Assembly: GCA_965230605.1 (NCBI GenBank)
Contig: CBDDLD010000004.1
Coordinates: 2,232,001-2,296,000, forward strand
DNA: 64,000 bases
Direction of reading: 5' to 3'
Source of the DNA: CBDDLD01 sp965230605
GTDB taxonomy: Bacteria > Bacteroidota > Bacteroidia > Flavobacteriales > Flavobacteriaceae
Under the pieces are notes generated by a model, which was not told where the DNA came from, ran no database searches, and saw only the letters and a list, made by a program, of their open reading frames with translations. This document shows, piece by piece, positions 52,247 to 60,993 of this stretch. A program made the translations under genes and the position numbers. Positions within the stretch are counted from its first letter, which is position 1. The number at the start of each line of letters is the position of its first letter.

Positions 52247-53539
52247 ATGGCAGTAGATTTACTACTTGGTTTACAATGGGGTGATGAAGGCAAGGGAAAA
52301 ATTGTCGATGTTTTAACCTCTAATTACAACATTATTGCGCGTTTCCAAGGAGGCCCAAACGCAGGACACACATTAGAGTTTGATGGTATAAAGCATGTAC
52401 TTAGAACCATTCCTTCAGGTATTTTTCATGAAGATTCTATCAACGTTATCGGAAATGGAGTGGTTATAGATCCTGTTGTGTTTGTTAAAGAATTAGAAGG
52501 CTTAGACCAATTCGATATTGATTATAAATCAAAGTTAATCATATCCAGAAAAGCACATATTATACTGCCAACACATCGCTTATTAGATGCCGCATCAGAA
52601 ACAGCAAAAGGAAAAGCTAAAATTGGATCAACCCTTAAAGGTATTGGACCAACATATATGGATAAAACTGGAAGAAACGGTATTAGAATTGGCGATTTAG
52701 AAATGGCAGACTGGAAGACAAAATACCGTGCATTAGCTAATAAACACCAGGCCATGATTGACTTCTACAATGTAGATATTCAATATGATCTAGAAGAATT
52801 AGAGACCGAATTCTTTGAAGCTGTTAAGATTCTAAAAACACTGCAATTCATAGATTCTGAAGAGTATTTATATCAAGCTCAAAAACAGGGGAAAACCATT
52901 TTAGCTGAAGGTGCCCAAGGGTCATTATTAGACATAGACTTTGGTACGTATCCCTTTGTTACGTCATCTAATACAACAGCTGCCGGAGCTTGCACCGGAT
53001 TAGGCGTATCACCAAATAGAATTGGAGAAGTTTACGGTATTTTTAAAGCCTACACTACACGTGTTGGTTCTGGCCCATTCCCTACAGAATTGTTTGATAA
53101 AGTAGGTGAAGATATGGCACGAATTGGCAATGAGTTTGGTGCGGTTACAGGCAGACCAAGACGATGTGGTTGGTTAGATTTAGTTGCCTTAAAGTATGCA
53201 TGCCAAGTCAATGGTGTAACACAATTAATGATGATGAAAAGCGATGTACTTTCAGGGTTCAAAACCTTAAAGGTTTGTACCGCATATGAATATAAAGGGA
53301 ACACTATTAAACATCTTCCTTACAACATTGAAGCAGAAAATGTTACACCTGTGTATTCTGAGTTTAATGGCTGGTCTGAAGATTTAACTAAAATGACTGA
53401 TGTTTCTCAATTACCAAAAGAATTGAATAATTACATTGCATTTTTAGAAGATGAATTAGAAATTCCAATAACTATTGTTTCTGTAGGTCCAGACCGTAAG
53501 CAAACGATCATGAGACCCAAAACAGCACAAGAAGTCTAA
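52247..53539 (+). CDS. purA: Adenylosuccinate synthetase
   Basis: Converts IMP to adenylosuccinate with GTP and aspartate, the first committed step of AMP synthesis. The 430-residue protein has the N-terminal GLQWGDEGKGKIVDVL (P-loop), GGPNAGHTLEF, the catalytic region STLKGIGPTYMDKTGRNGIR, AEGAQGSLLDIDFGTYPFVT and GRPRRCGWLDLVALKYA. Full length. It lies between fur and the OstA-like gene in the same direction. Confidence 0.97.
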   Translation: MAVDLLLGLQWGDEGKGKIVDVLTSNYNIIARFQGGPNAGHTLEFDGIKHVLRTIPSGIFHEDSINVIGNGVVIDPVVFVKELEGLDQFDIDYKSKLIISRKAHIILPTHRLLDAASETAKGKAKIGSTLKGIGPTYMDKTGRNGIRIGDLEMADWKTKYRALANKHQAMIDFYNVDIQYDLEELETEFFEAVKILKTLQFIDSEEYLYQAQKQGKTILAEGAQGSLLDIDFGTYPFVTSSNTTAAGACTGLGVSPNRIGEVYGIFKAYTTRVGSGPFPTELFDKVGEDMARIGNEFGAVTGRPRRCGWLDLVALKYACQVNGVTQLMMMKSDVLSGFKTLKVCTAYEYKGNTIKHLPYNIEAENVTPVYSEFNGWSEDLTKMTDVSQLPKELNNYIAFLEDELEIPITIVSVGPDRKQTIMRPKTAQEV

Positions 53540-53592
53540 ATACCTTGTGTTAAAAAATATGTTAACTGGCAATAAAGCAAATTTAAACGTGT

Positions 53593-53600
53593 TATCTTGC
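53593..53600 (+). promoter_or_regulatory. Possible -7 box before the OstA-like gene
   Basis: TATCTTGC resembles the TAnnTTTG box with one base missing. It overlaps the first in-frame TTG (53597) of the downstream gene, so if used, translation must begin at the later TTG at 53618. Confidence 0.35.
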
Positions 53601-53617
53601 TTTTAAAACGTTTTGTT

Positions 53618-55423
53618 TTGAACACTTACAGATGTATCCTATTTCTACTTGTATGCCTTACGGCATTTACATCTACTGCACAGCAAACAAAACGCATTAC
53701 CATCGAATATGCTGGAAAAGGGTTTACCGAAGCAGACAGAAATGATGGCGCCATTACGTTCTTAAGAGACAACACACAACAGATTCATTTTGTACACGAA
53801 GGTGTAAATATGTGGTGCGACAAGGCCATTTATTACGAAAAAGAAGATTTCATAGAAGCCTTCAGTAATGTAAGAATGCAACAAGGAGATACCATTCATA
53901 TGACAGCCAAGTATGTTGAGTATAGTGGGAAAACACAACTTGCATTTGCCAGTGGAGATGTTGTATTAAGAGAACCTAAGTCCACACTTACGACAGACAC
54001 CTTATACTTTGACAGAACTAAACAACAAGCTTATTATGAGACTAAAGGTAAAGTTGTCCGCGATTCTTCGGGTACTATAACAAGTCAGATAGGTAGGTAT
54101 TATCTAGATGCCCAAAAGTATCAATTTGTCAAAGATGTAAAGTTAGTTAACCCTGAATATGTCTTAGAAACCAATCAATTGGACTTTTACACAGAAACTG
54201 GCCATGCCTATATGTATGGACCATCTACAATTACCGGAGAAACTAGTAAAATATATTGTGAAAGAGGGTTTTATAACACAAATAATGACACGGGTTATTT
54301 TATAAAAAAATCAAGAATAGACTATGATAATAGGATTGTTGAAGGAGATAGTATGTATTTTAATAGGAATACGAATTTCGCCTCTGCAACAAATAATATA
54401 AAAGTTACAGATACCATAAATAATAGTATCGTTAAAGGACACTATGCAGAAGTCTTTAAAGATAAAGACTCCGTTTTTATTACCAAGAGAGCATTGGCTA
54501 TTACCGTACAAGAAAACGATTCTATTTATATGCACAGCGATACTTTGATGGTCACAGGGCCACCAGAACATCGTATCACTAGGGCATACTATAAAGTTCG
54601 GTTATATAAATCTGACCTCGCTGGTAAAGCAGATTCTGTTCATGTGGATCATAAAACAGGGCTTACCCAAATGATTAATTTAGCTAGGTTTAATACTGGT
54701 GATGCCTTTTCTGCTAAACGGAAGCCAGTATTGTGGAATTTGGGTAATCAAATGACTGGGGATACCATTCACTTAATCTCTAATGTAAAAACAGAGAAGT
54801 TAGACAGCCTCATAGTCTTTAATAATGCATTCCTTGTCAGTAAAGATACATTGAGTAAAAATGGTTATAACCAAATAAAGGGACAACGTTTAATCGGACT
54901 CTTTGAGGATAACGAATTATACAATGTAGATATCATTAAGAATGCGGAAGTGATCTACTACTCCCGTAACGGTCAAAACGAACTCGTAGGTATAAACAAA
55001 TCCAAATCAGGAAATATAAATATTAAGATTACCGACAATACCATTGACGAAATACGATTAATACAGCAAATTGATGGAGACCTCTATCCTGATTCTCAAT
55101 TCCCTGAAAATGCAAGAAAACTAAGAGGTTTTGATTGGCGAGGTAGTGAACGTCCCACAAGTGTAGAAGATCTATTTAAAAATGATCCGCCTTTAAACTT
55201 ACCTATTATTAGAGGTCTAGATGATTATGTGCCACAAGAAGAATTTTTTGATGAGGACTTATTGGAACGTGTTGAAAAAGCTAAACCTAAAGCCGACAAC
55301 AAGCCAAATAAAGCGGCACGTGTTATCCCCAAAGACAGTACTCAAGTAAAAAAGGAAAAAGTACCTAAGCCTCCAAAACTTATACCACCTATTACTAGCG
55401 AAAAGAAAAAGTCGAATAACTAA
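53618..55423 (+). CDS. OstA-like (LptA/LptD N-domain) outer-membrane biogenesis protein
   Basis: A protein of about 601 residues with a signal peptide (CILFLLVCLTAFTSTAQQ) and a long beta-jellyroll of OstA/LptA type: THFVHEGVNMWCDKAIYYEK-like repeats (WCDKAIYYEKEDFIEAFSNV, TMTAKYVEYSGKTQLAFAS, YLDAQKYQFVKDVKLVNPEY), continuing in further repeats to residue 470, then a Lys/Pro-rich tail. Such proteins carry LPS through the periplasm or to LptD; the Bacteroidota form is large and Bacteroidota-specific. I choose TTG 53618 over TTG 53597, because a promoter-like box covers the earlier one; both give a signal peptide. It starts in the purA run and touches the aminotransferase gene. Confidence 0.88.
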   Translation: MNTYRCILFLLVCLTAFTSTAQQTKRITIEYAGKGFTEADRNDGAITFLRDNTQQIHFVHEGVNMWCDKAIYYEKEDFIEAFSNVRMQQGDTIHMTAKYVEYSGKTQLAFASGDVVLREPKSTLTTDTLYFDRTKQQAYYETKGKVVRDSSGTITSQIGRYYLDAQKYQFVKDVKLVNPEYVLETNQLDFYTETGHAYMYGPSTITGETSKIYCERGFYNTNNDTGYFIKKSRIDYDNRIVEGDSMYFNRNTNFASATNNIKVTDTINNSIVKGHYAEVFKDKDSVFITKRALAITVQENDSIYMHSDTLMVTGPPEHRITRAYYKVRLYKSDLAGKADSVHVDHKTGLTQMINLARFNTGDAFSAKRKPVLWNLGNQMTGDTIHLISNVKTEKLDSLIVFNNAFLVSKDTLSKNGYNQIKGQRLIGLFEDNELYNVDIIKNAEVIYYSRNGQNELVGINKSKSGNINIKITDNTIDEIRLIQQIDGDLYPDSQFPENARKLRGFDWRGSERPTSVEDLFKNDPPLNLPIIRGLDDYVPQEEFFDEDLLERVEKAKPKADNKPNKAARVIPKDSTQVKKEKVPKPPKLIPPITSEKKKSNN

Positions 55424-55425
55424 TC

Positions 55426-56601
55426 ATGAGCGACGATTTTTTTAAATATCAAGCACAAACCACACCTCACCCTTTAGCCATGGAAGTGGCCTCAGCCAAA
55501 GGTTCTTACATTTATGATACGCACGGCAATGCCTATTTAGACTTTGTAGCTGGTGTATCTGCTTGTAGTTTAGGGCATTGTCATCCTAAAGTTGTAAATG
55601 CAGTGAGAGAGCAGATAGATAAGTATATGCATGTTATGGTATATGGGGAATATATACAACAGCCTGCTGTGGAACTTACAAAACGTCTTGCCGAGCATTT
55701 ACCAGAGTCATTACAGACCACTTATCTCACCAATTCCGGAACTGAGGCTATTGAAGGTGCAATAAAATTGGCTAAACGTGCAACTGGCCGAAGTGAAATT
55801 ATTGCAGCAAAATATGCGTATCATGGTAACACTATGGGAGCGATGAGTGTTATGGGATATGAAGAACGCAAGCAAGGGTATAGACCCCTAATACCAGGAG
55901 CCTCATTTATTCGCTTTAACAATATAGAAGATGTGGCATTAATCTCAGATGCAACAGCTGCAGTTTTATTAGAAACCATTCAAGGTGGAGCAGGGTTTAT
56001 TGAGCCATATGACGATTATTTGACCCAGGTAAAAAGAAAATGTGATGACGTTGGCGCGTTATTAATTTTAGACGAAATACAACCGGGGTTTGGTAGAACT
56101 GGTCGCCTTTTCGGTTTTGAAAATTACAATTGCACTCCAGACATCCTAGTCACCGGAAAAGGTTTAGGTGGGGGAATGCCTATTGGCGCTTTTACAGCTT
56201 CTGAAGCGCTCATGGCTTTACTAAAAGATCATCCTAAATTAGGCCATATCACTACTTTTGGGGGGCACCCGGTAATTGCTAGTGCAGCTTTAGCTACATT
56301 AAAAGAAATTACGGAGTCTGGTCTTATATCCAAGACTCTTGAAAAAGAGAAACTAATAAGGAAGCACCTCAAGCACAAGTACATCAAAGAAATCCGTGGC
56401 CGAGGTTTAATGTTAGCAGCAATAATGGAATCTGATGATGTTGTAAATAAAGTCATATTACAGTGTCAAGATGAAGGTTTAATTCTCTTCTGGTTGCTTT
56501 TTGAGCCAAAAGCTATCAGAATTACACCTCCGTTAACCATATCAAATGAAGAAATTATTAAAGGTTGTGATATTATTATACGTGTACTAAATACCTTGTA
56601 A
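55426..56601 (+). CDS. Class III aminotransferase (acetylornithine/ornithine-type)
   Basis: A 391-residue PLP-dependent aminotransferase, class III. Motifs: HGNAYLDFVAGVSACSLGHC, LTNSGTEAIEGAIKLAKRAT, YHGNTMGAMSVMGYEERKQG, the Asp that contacts PLP in ALLILDEIQPGFGRTGRLFG, and the catalytic Lys in LVTGKGLGGGMPIGAFTASE. It could use acetylornithine, ornithine or another omega-amino acid; the sequence does not decide. It starts 2 bp after the OstA-like gene, so both are in one transcript although no functional link is evident. Confidence 0.93.
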   Translation: MSDDFFKYQAQTTPHPLAMEVASAKGSYIYDTHGNAYLDFVAGVSACSLGHCHPKVVNAVREQIDKYMHVMVYGEYIQQPAVELTKRLAEHLPESLQTTYLTNSGTEAIEGAIKLAKRATGRSEIIAAKYAYHGNTMGAMSVMGYEERKQGYRPLIPGASFIRFNNIEDVALISDATAAVLLETIQGGAGFIEPYDDYLTQVKRKCDDVGALLILDEIQPGFGRTGRLFGFENYNCTPDILVTGKGLGGGMPIGAFTASEALMALLKDHPKLGHITTFGGHPVIASAALATLKEITESGLISKTLEKEKLIRKHLKHKYIKEIRGRGLMLAAIMESDDVVNKVILQCQDEGLILFWLLFEPKAIRITPPLTISNEEIIKGCDIIIRVLNTL

Positions 56602-56743
56602 ATTTCTGACAGACAACTTATAAAACCTCAATTCTTGTTGTATGACTTTATGTGTTAATTACTTTGTTAAAAACAATAATGCGTAGGAATCAATCATAAG
56701 CGTGTTAGTGCTAAATTTATTTCTGTGAACAATAAACCTGTTT

Positions 56744-58141
56744 ATGGAATATAGTCAAAACGACGACCACAATAACATTTCACTTACTAGATTTGAATCG
56801 ATGTTAAAAACAAATGACGTTTTGTTTTTCGATTCAAATGAATTCGAAAACATCATCCACTATTATTTAGAAAATGGAAGAATAGCTTTGGCAAAAAAGG
56901 CAATCAAAATGGGCTTAGAACAACACCCTACTTCCATAAATTTAAAACTATTTAAGATTGAGATTCTTGTTATAGAAAACAAGTTTAGTGAAGCAGACAA
57001 TATCCTTAATGAGCTCCACATATTAGAACCCAACAATGAGGAGATCTATATCCAAAAAGCTAATGTCTTATCTAAACAAGACATGCATGAAGAAGCAATT
57101 AATGTCTTAAAAGTTGCCTTAGAATTATCATCTTTACCGGAGGATGATTCTGACCTATATGCTCTTATTGGTATGGAATACCTCTTCTTAGATCAGTTTG
57201 ACAATGCAATAATATATTTCAGAAAATGTTTAGAAGCAGATTTAACGGACTACTCCGCTCTTCACAATATTATTTATTGTTATGATTTTTTAAATAAGAA
57301 TAAAGAGGCAATTGAGTATTTAAACAGTTACTTAGACCTTAACCCATATTGTGAGGTAGCTTGGCACCAATTGGGCCGTCAATATTTTGCAATAAAAGAT
57401 TATAAAAAAGCAAATACAGCCTTTGATTTTGCCATTATTTCTGATGATACATTCATTGGTGCTTACCTTGAAAAAGGTAAGGTATTGGAGAAGCAACAAA
57501 AATATCATGAAGCTATTGAGCAGTATAAGATAACAATGGCTTTAGATGATCCTACATCTTTTGCTTTATTAAGAATTGGCCATTGTTATGAGAAGTTAGG
57601 ACACGATGATTTGGCTGTACAGTTTTTTGACAAAACTATAAATGAAGATCCTTTGCTAGATAAAGGATGGATAGCCATCACAAAATATTACACCAAGAAA
57701 CAAAATTACCAGAAGGCATTGTATTTTATAAATAAAGCTATTAATATAGATAGTGAGAATGTCTTATACTGGAGGTTATATGCACAAATAAATCATCGCT
57801 TGAACTTTTTAGAAGAGGCAGAACGTGGCTATAAGCAGAGCTTAGATTTAGGGAACTATGAATTAAATACTTGGCTAAACAGATCAGACATCCTTATTAG
57901 CCTGGGTGAATATGAAGCTGCAGTATTCAACTTACTTCAAGCGGTAGAATTCTATCCTGAAAATGCAGAGATTGAGTTCCGTTTATCAGGTTTATATTTC
58001 AAGCTTTCTCAAACTGAAAAAGGATCGTACCATTACGGTAACGGAATGCGACTTGACAGTGAATACAGTTTTATAGTAAATGAATTATTTCCTAACCTGT
58101 TGAAGAATCCTATTGTTAGTCAGATTATTTCAAAATCATAA
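56744..58141 (+). CDS. Tetratricopeptide-repeat protein
   Basis: A 465-residue protein made almost entirely of TPR units (about ten): ALAKKAIKMGLEQHPTSINL, EAINVLKVALELSSLPEDDS, LIGMEYLFLDQFDNAIIYFR, WHQLGRQYFAIKDYKKANTA, LEKGKVLEKQQKYHEAIEQY, LRIGHCYEKLGHDDLAVQFF and YFINKAINIDSENVLYWRLY. No signal peptide or membrane segment, so a cytoplasmic scaffold. It is upstream of the DUF368 pair, an order I recall from several Flavobacteriia. Partner unknown. Confidence 0.88.
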   Translation: MEYSQNDDHNNISLTRFESMLKTNDVLFFDSNEFENIIHYYLENGRIALAKKAIKMGLEQHPTSINLKLFKIEILVIENKFSEADNILNELHILEPNNEEIYIQKANVLSKQDMHEEAINVLKVALELSSLPEDDSDLYALIGMEYLFLDQFDNAIIYFRKCLEADLTDYSALHNIIYCYDFLNKNKEAIEYLNSYLDLNPYCEVAWHQLGRQYFAIKDYKKANTAFDFAIISDDTFIGAYLEKGKVLEKQQKYHEAIEQYKITMALDDPTSFALLRIGHCYEKLGHDDLAVQFFDKTINEDPLLDKGWIAITKYYTKKQNYQKALYFINKAINIDSENVLYWRLYAQINHRLNFLEEAERGYKQSLDLGNYELNTWLNRSDILISLGEYEAAVFNLLQAVEFYPENAEIEFRLSGLYFKLSQTEKGSYHYGNGMRLDSEYSFIVNELFPNLLKNPIVSQIISKS

Positions 58142-58192
58142 TAACGCTTCCAACTAAAAAATCCATACCTTTACGCTTCTTATTTTTTATTA

Positions 58193-59161
58193 ATGCATAG
58201 AGGGTTTTTAGATTATTTTACTGTTTTATTTAAAGGTATAGCCATGGGAGCAGCAGATGTAGTCCCAGGAGTTTCTGGCGGCACCATCGCCTTCATATCT
58301 GGAATTTACGAAGAACTTATTGAGAGTATAGATAATCTCAATTTTGGTGTTTTTAAGCTATGGAAAACTAAAGGTTTCAAAGCGGCATGGACCTCAATTA
58401 ATGGCAACTTTTTACTAGCATTATTTTCAGGAATTGCTATTAGTATTTTATCATTGGCCAAGGTTATTAAATGGCTTCTTATTAACAAACCCATACTGTT
58501 GTGGGCGTTTTTCTTTGGTTTGGTTCTAGCAAGTGTTATATACATTGCGCGGCAAATTAAACAATGGTCCCCGAAACTCATCATTGCTATCATAGTCACA
58601 TCTGTTTTATCTTATTTTATTACGTTAGCCGAACCTTTTGCTTCACCTGAAAGCCCTATGTATCTGTTATTCTGTGGTTTTATTGCCATTATAGCTATGA
58701 TTCTTCCGGGAGTCTCTGGAGCATTTATCTTACTAATCTTAGGAGCATACCAAACGGCAATTGATACTGTAGACCACCTCACAGAGGGTATCTCAACAGG
58801 AAACTGGGATATGCTCAAGGACGCTATTATAAACTTTTTGTTGTTAGGACTGGGGGCTATTGTCGGTCTTAAAGTATTTTCTAAGGCTTTAAATTGGATG
58901 TTTAAACACCAGAAGAGCCTTACCTTAGCTATTTTAACCGGATTCATGATTGGCTCGTTAAATAAAATATGGCCATGGAAAGAGGTGCTAACCACAAGAA
59001 TAAATTCTGAAGGAATCAAAGTACCTGTATTAGAAAAAAGCATATTGCCTACATCCTACAATGGAGATAATCAACTCGTTTTAGCTATTGTTTTAATGCT
59101 AACTGGTTTCATCATAATTATGGTGATGGAGCGTCTTGGAAATGGCAAAAACAAAGCATAA
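58193..59161 (+). CDS. DUF368 (PopT-like) undecaprenyl-phosphate transporter, copy 1
   Basis: A 322-residue polytopic membrane protein of the DUF368 family, which was shown in other bacteria (PopT) to recycle undecaprenyl phosphate across the membrane. The family signature is GAADVVPGVSGGTIAFISGI (residues 18-37), with the internal repeat MILPGVSGAFILLILGAYQ (about 163-181). About eight hydrophobic segments. It is followed 0 bp later by a second DUF368 gene. Both may recycle the carrier for peptidoglycan and LPS/O-antigen; whether they divide the work is not known. Confidence 0.9.
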   Translation: MHRGFLDYFTVLFKGIAMGAADVVPGVSGGTIAFISGIYEELIESIDNLNFGVFKLWKTKGFKAAWTSINGNFLLALFSGIAISILSLAKVIKWLLINKPILLWAFFFGLVLASVIYIARQIKQWSPKLIIAIIVTSVLSYFITLAEPFASPESPMYLLFCGFIAIIAMILPGVSGAFILLILGAYQTAIDTVDHLTEGISTGNWDMLKDAIINFLLLGLGAIVGLKVFSKALNWMFKHQKSLTLAILTGFMIGSLNKIWPWKEVLTTRINSEGIKVPVLEKSILPTSYNGDNQLVLAIVLMLTGFIIIMVMERLGNGKNKA

Positions 59162-60181
59162 ATGAACAGTTCTAGAACACTAAAAGATCGATTTTTCCTA
59201 GTCATAAAAGGATTAGCTATGGGAGCTGCTAATAAAGTTCCTGGAGTATCTGGAGGTGTTGTCGCATTTGTTGCCGGTTTTTACGAAGAATTTATCTACT
59301 CCTTGCAACGTGTTAATGGTAAAGCATTTAAACTACTACTAGGAGGCAGATTCAAAAGTTTCTATAATTATATCAATGGTGGTTTTATAAGCCTGCTCTT
59401 TTTAGGTATGATCATCAGTTATTTTAGTGTATCTCAACTACTCGATTATTTGATCATACACTACGAACTTTATGTTTGGAGTCTTTTCTTTGGAATGATC
59501 GTGGGCTCTATCTATTATATTAATAAAGATTTTAAAGATTGGAATAGGCGTACGGTAACAGCTTTGATTATAGGGGCTGCGGTTGGTTTAAGTATTAGTT
59601 TTTTAGACCCTGCCAAAGAAAATGACAATCTGTTTTTTGTTTTCTTCTGTGGTATCATAAGTGTTTCCGGGATGACACTTCCTGGATTTTCAGGGTCATT
59701 CATCCTCATTATAATTGGGAACTATGTGCTTCTGCTTGTTGATTCTGTAAATGCGCTCTATGATACTATTTTTGATATTTTTAGAGGGGATTTTTCCTTT
59801 ATAGAAAATGAAGTAAGGATACGTATGCTAAAAGTTCTTGGAGTTTTCACCTTAGGCTCTGTAACTGGTTTAGTGACCTTTTCTCATTTACTTAACTACA
59901 TATTAAAACACTACAAAAATGTGACTCTGGCAACAATCATTGGTTTTATTATTGGATCACTTGGTGTTGTTTGGCCATGGAAAGAAACTATATATAAAAC
60001 AGGAAATAATGGTGCTTATATTTTGGATTCCTCTGGAAAACAGATTATTGAGAATTACAGGCGTTATTTCCCCGAATTATCTACAGAAACTTACTTAGCA
60101 ATTATGTATATTGCTCTTGGAATCCTCATTGTATTAGGATTAGAATGGTATGGCGCAAGAACAAGAAAAATCAAATCCTGA
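59162..60181 (+). CDS. DUF368 (PopT-like) undecaprenyl-phosphate transporter, copy 2
   Basis: A 339-residue DUF368 protein directly after the first copy. Signature GAANKVPGVSGGVVAFVAGF, with Asn-Lys in place of the Asp-Val seen in copy 1 (DVVPGVSGG), and the internal repeat MTLPGFSGSFILIIIGNYV, in which the usual Pro-Gly-Val is Pro-Gly-Phe. It contains FFVFFCGIISVSG like copy 1 and ends in a basic tail. The two copies are clearly paralogous but not recent duplicates. It overlaps the aroE start by 32 bp. Confidence 0.88.
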   Translation: MNSSRTLKDRFFLVIKGLAMGAANKVPGVSGGVVAFVAGFYEEFIYSLQRVNGKAFKLLLGGRFKSFYNYINGGFISLLFLGMIISYFSVSQLLDYLIIHYELYVWSLFFGMIVGSIYYINKDFKDWNRRTVTALIIGAAVGLSISFLDPAKENDNLFFVFFCGIISVSGMTLPGFSGSFILIIIGNYVLLLVDSVNALYDTIFDIFRGDFSFIENEVRIRMLKVLGVFTLGSVTGLVTFSHLLNYILKHYKNVTLATIIGFIIGSLGVVWPWKETIYKTGNNGAYILDSSGKQIIENYRRYFPELSTETYLAIMYIALGILIVLGLEWYGARTRKIKS

Positions 60182-60911
60182 GTTTGGTCTCATTGGAAAA
60201 AACATCTCTTATTCATTTTCCAAAGCTTATTTTGCAGAAAAGTTTGAGCAATTAAAATTAGCCCACACTTACGATAATTTTGATATCCAACAAATAGATG
60301 AATTTGAGTCCATCATAAAAGAAAACCCTCAATTAATAGGTCTAAACGTAACGATACCCTATAAGGAAGATATTATCTCGCACCTGGACATTCTTAATAA
60401 AAAGGCAGATAAAATCGGAGCCGTTAATACTATAAGGGTAACAAAGAATAAAAAACTAATAGGTTATAATACAGACTATTATGGTTTTAAAAAGTCTTTA
60501 GAGCCTTTATTACAAAAACATCATAAAAGCGCTTTAATCCTGGGAACCGGTGGAGCTTCTAAAGCGGTGGCATATGCTTTAAAAAAACTACGGATCAAGT
60601 ACGATTATGTATCCAGAACTCAGAAAGATGAAGCTAAGTTTATGTACTCTGATCTAACAGAAGATATTATTTCATCCTATCTAATTATTATTAATTGTAC
60701 GCCTATAGGTACGTATCCGAATGTTAATGAATGCCCAGATATTCCTTATGAAGCCATCACTTCAAAGCATATCTTATACGATTTAATATACAATCCGGAG
60801 CAAACCAAATTCTTAAGTGTAGGGGATGTAAAAGGGGCGGTTACCTGCAATGGTTTAGAAATGTTAAAGCTTCAAGCAGAGAAAGCTTGGAAAATATGGA
60901 ATCGGTCTTAA
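60150..60911 (+). CDS. aroE: Shikimate dehydrogenase
   Basis: Reduces 3-dehydroshikimate with NADPH in aromatic amino acid synthesis. The 253-residue protein has FGLIGKNISYSFSKAYF (the usual S-L-S-P-S motif here reads SYSFSK), the catalytic Lys in GLNVTIPYKEDI, GAVNTIRV, GYNTDYYGF, the nucleotide-binding GTGGASKAVAYAL, NCTPIGTYP and YDLIYNPEQTKFL. The ATG lies inside the preceding gene (32-bp overlap); no later Met would keep the N-terminal strand. Normal to slightly short length. Confidence 0.93.
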   Translation: MAQEQEKSNPEFGLIGKNISYSFSKAYFAEKFEQLKLAHTYDNFDIQQIDEFESIIKENPQLIGLNVTIPYKEDIISHLDILNKKADKIGAVNTIRVTKNKKLIGYNTDYYGFKKSLEPLLQKHHKSALILGTGGASKAVAYALKKLRIKYDYVSRTQKDEAKFMYSDLTEDIISSYLIIINCTPIGTYPNVNECPDIPYEAITSKHILYDLIYNPEQTKFLSVGDVKGAVTCNGLEMLKLQAEKAWKIWNRS

Positions 60912-60993
60912 TAGAGATGCATTAGGCGTAATCCTTTCTTATTTCAATACTTGTTACTATATTTATTGTTTCATTGGATTAAATAATTGATTA

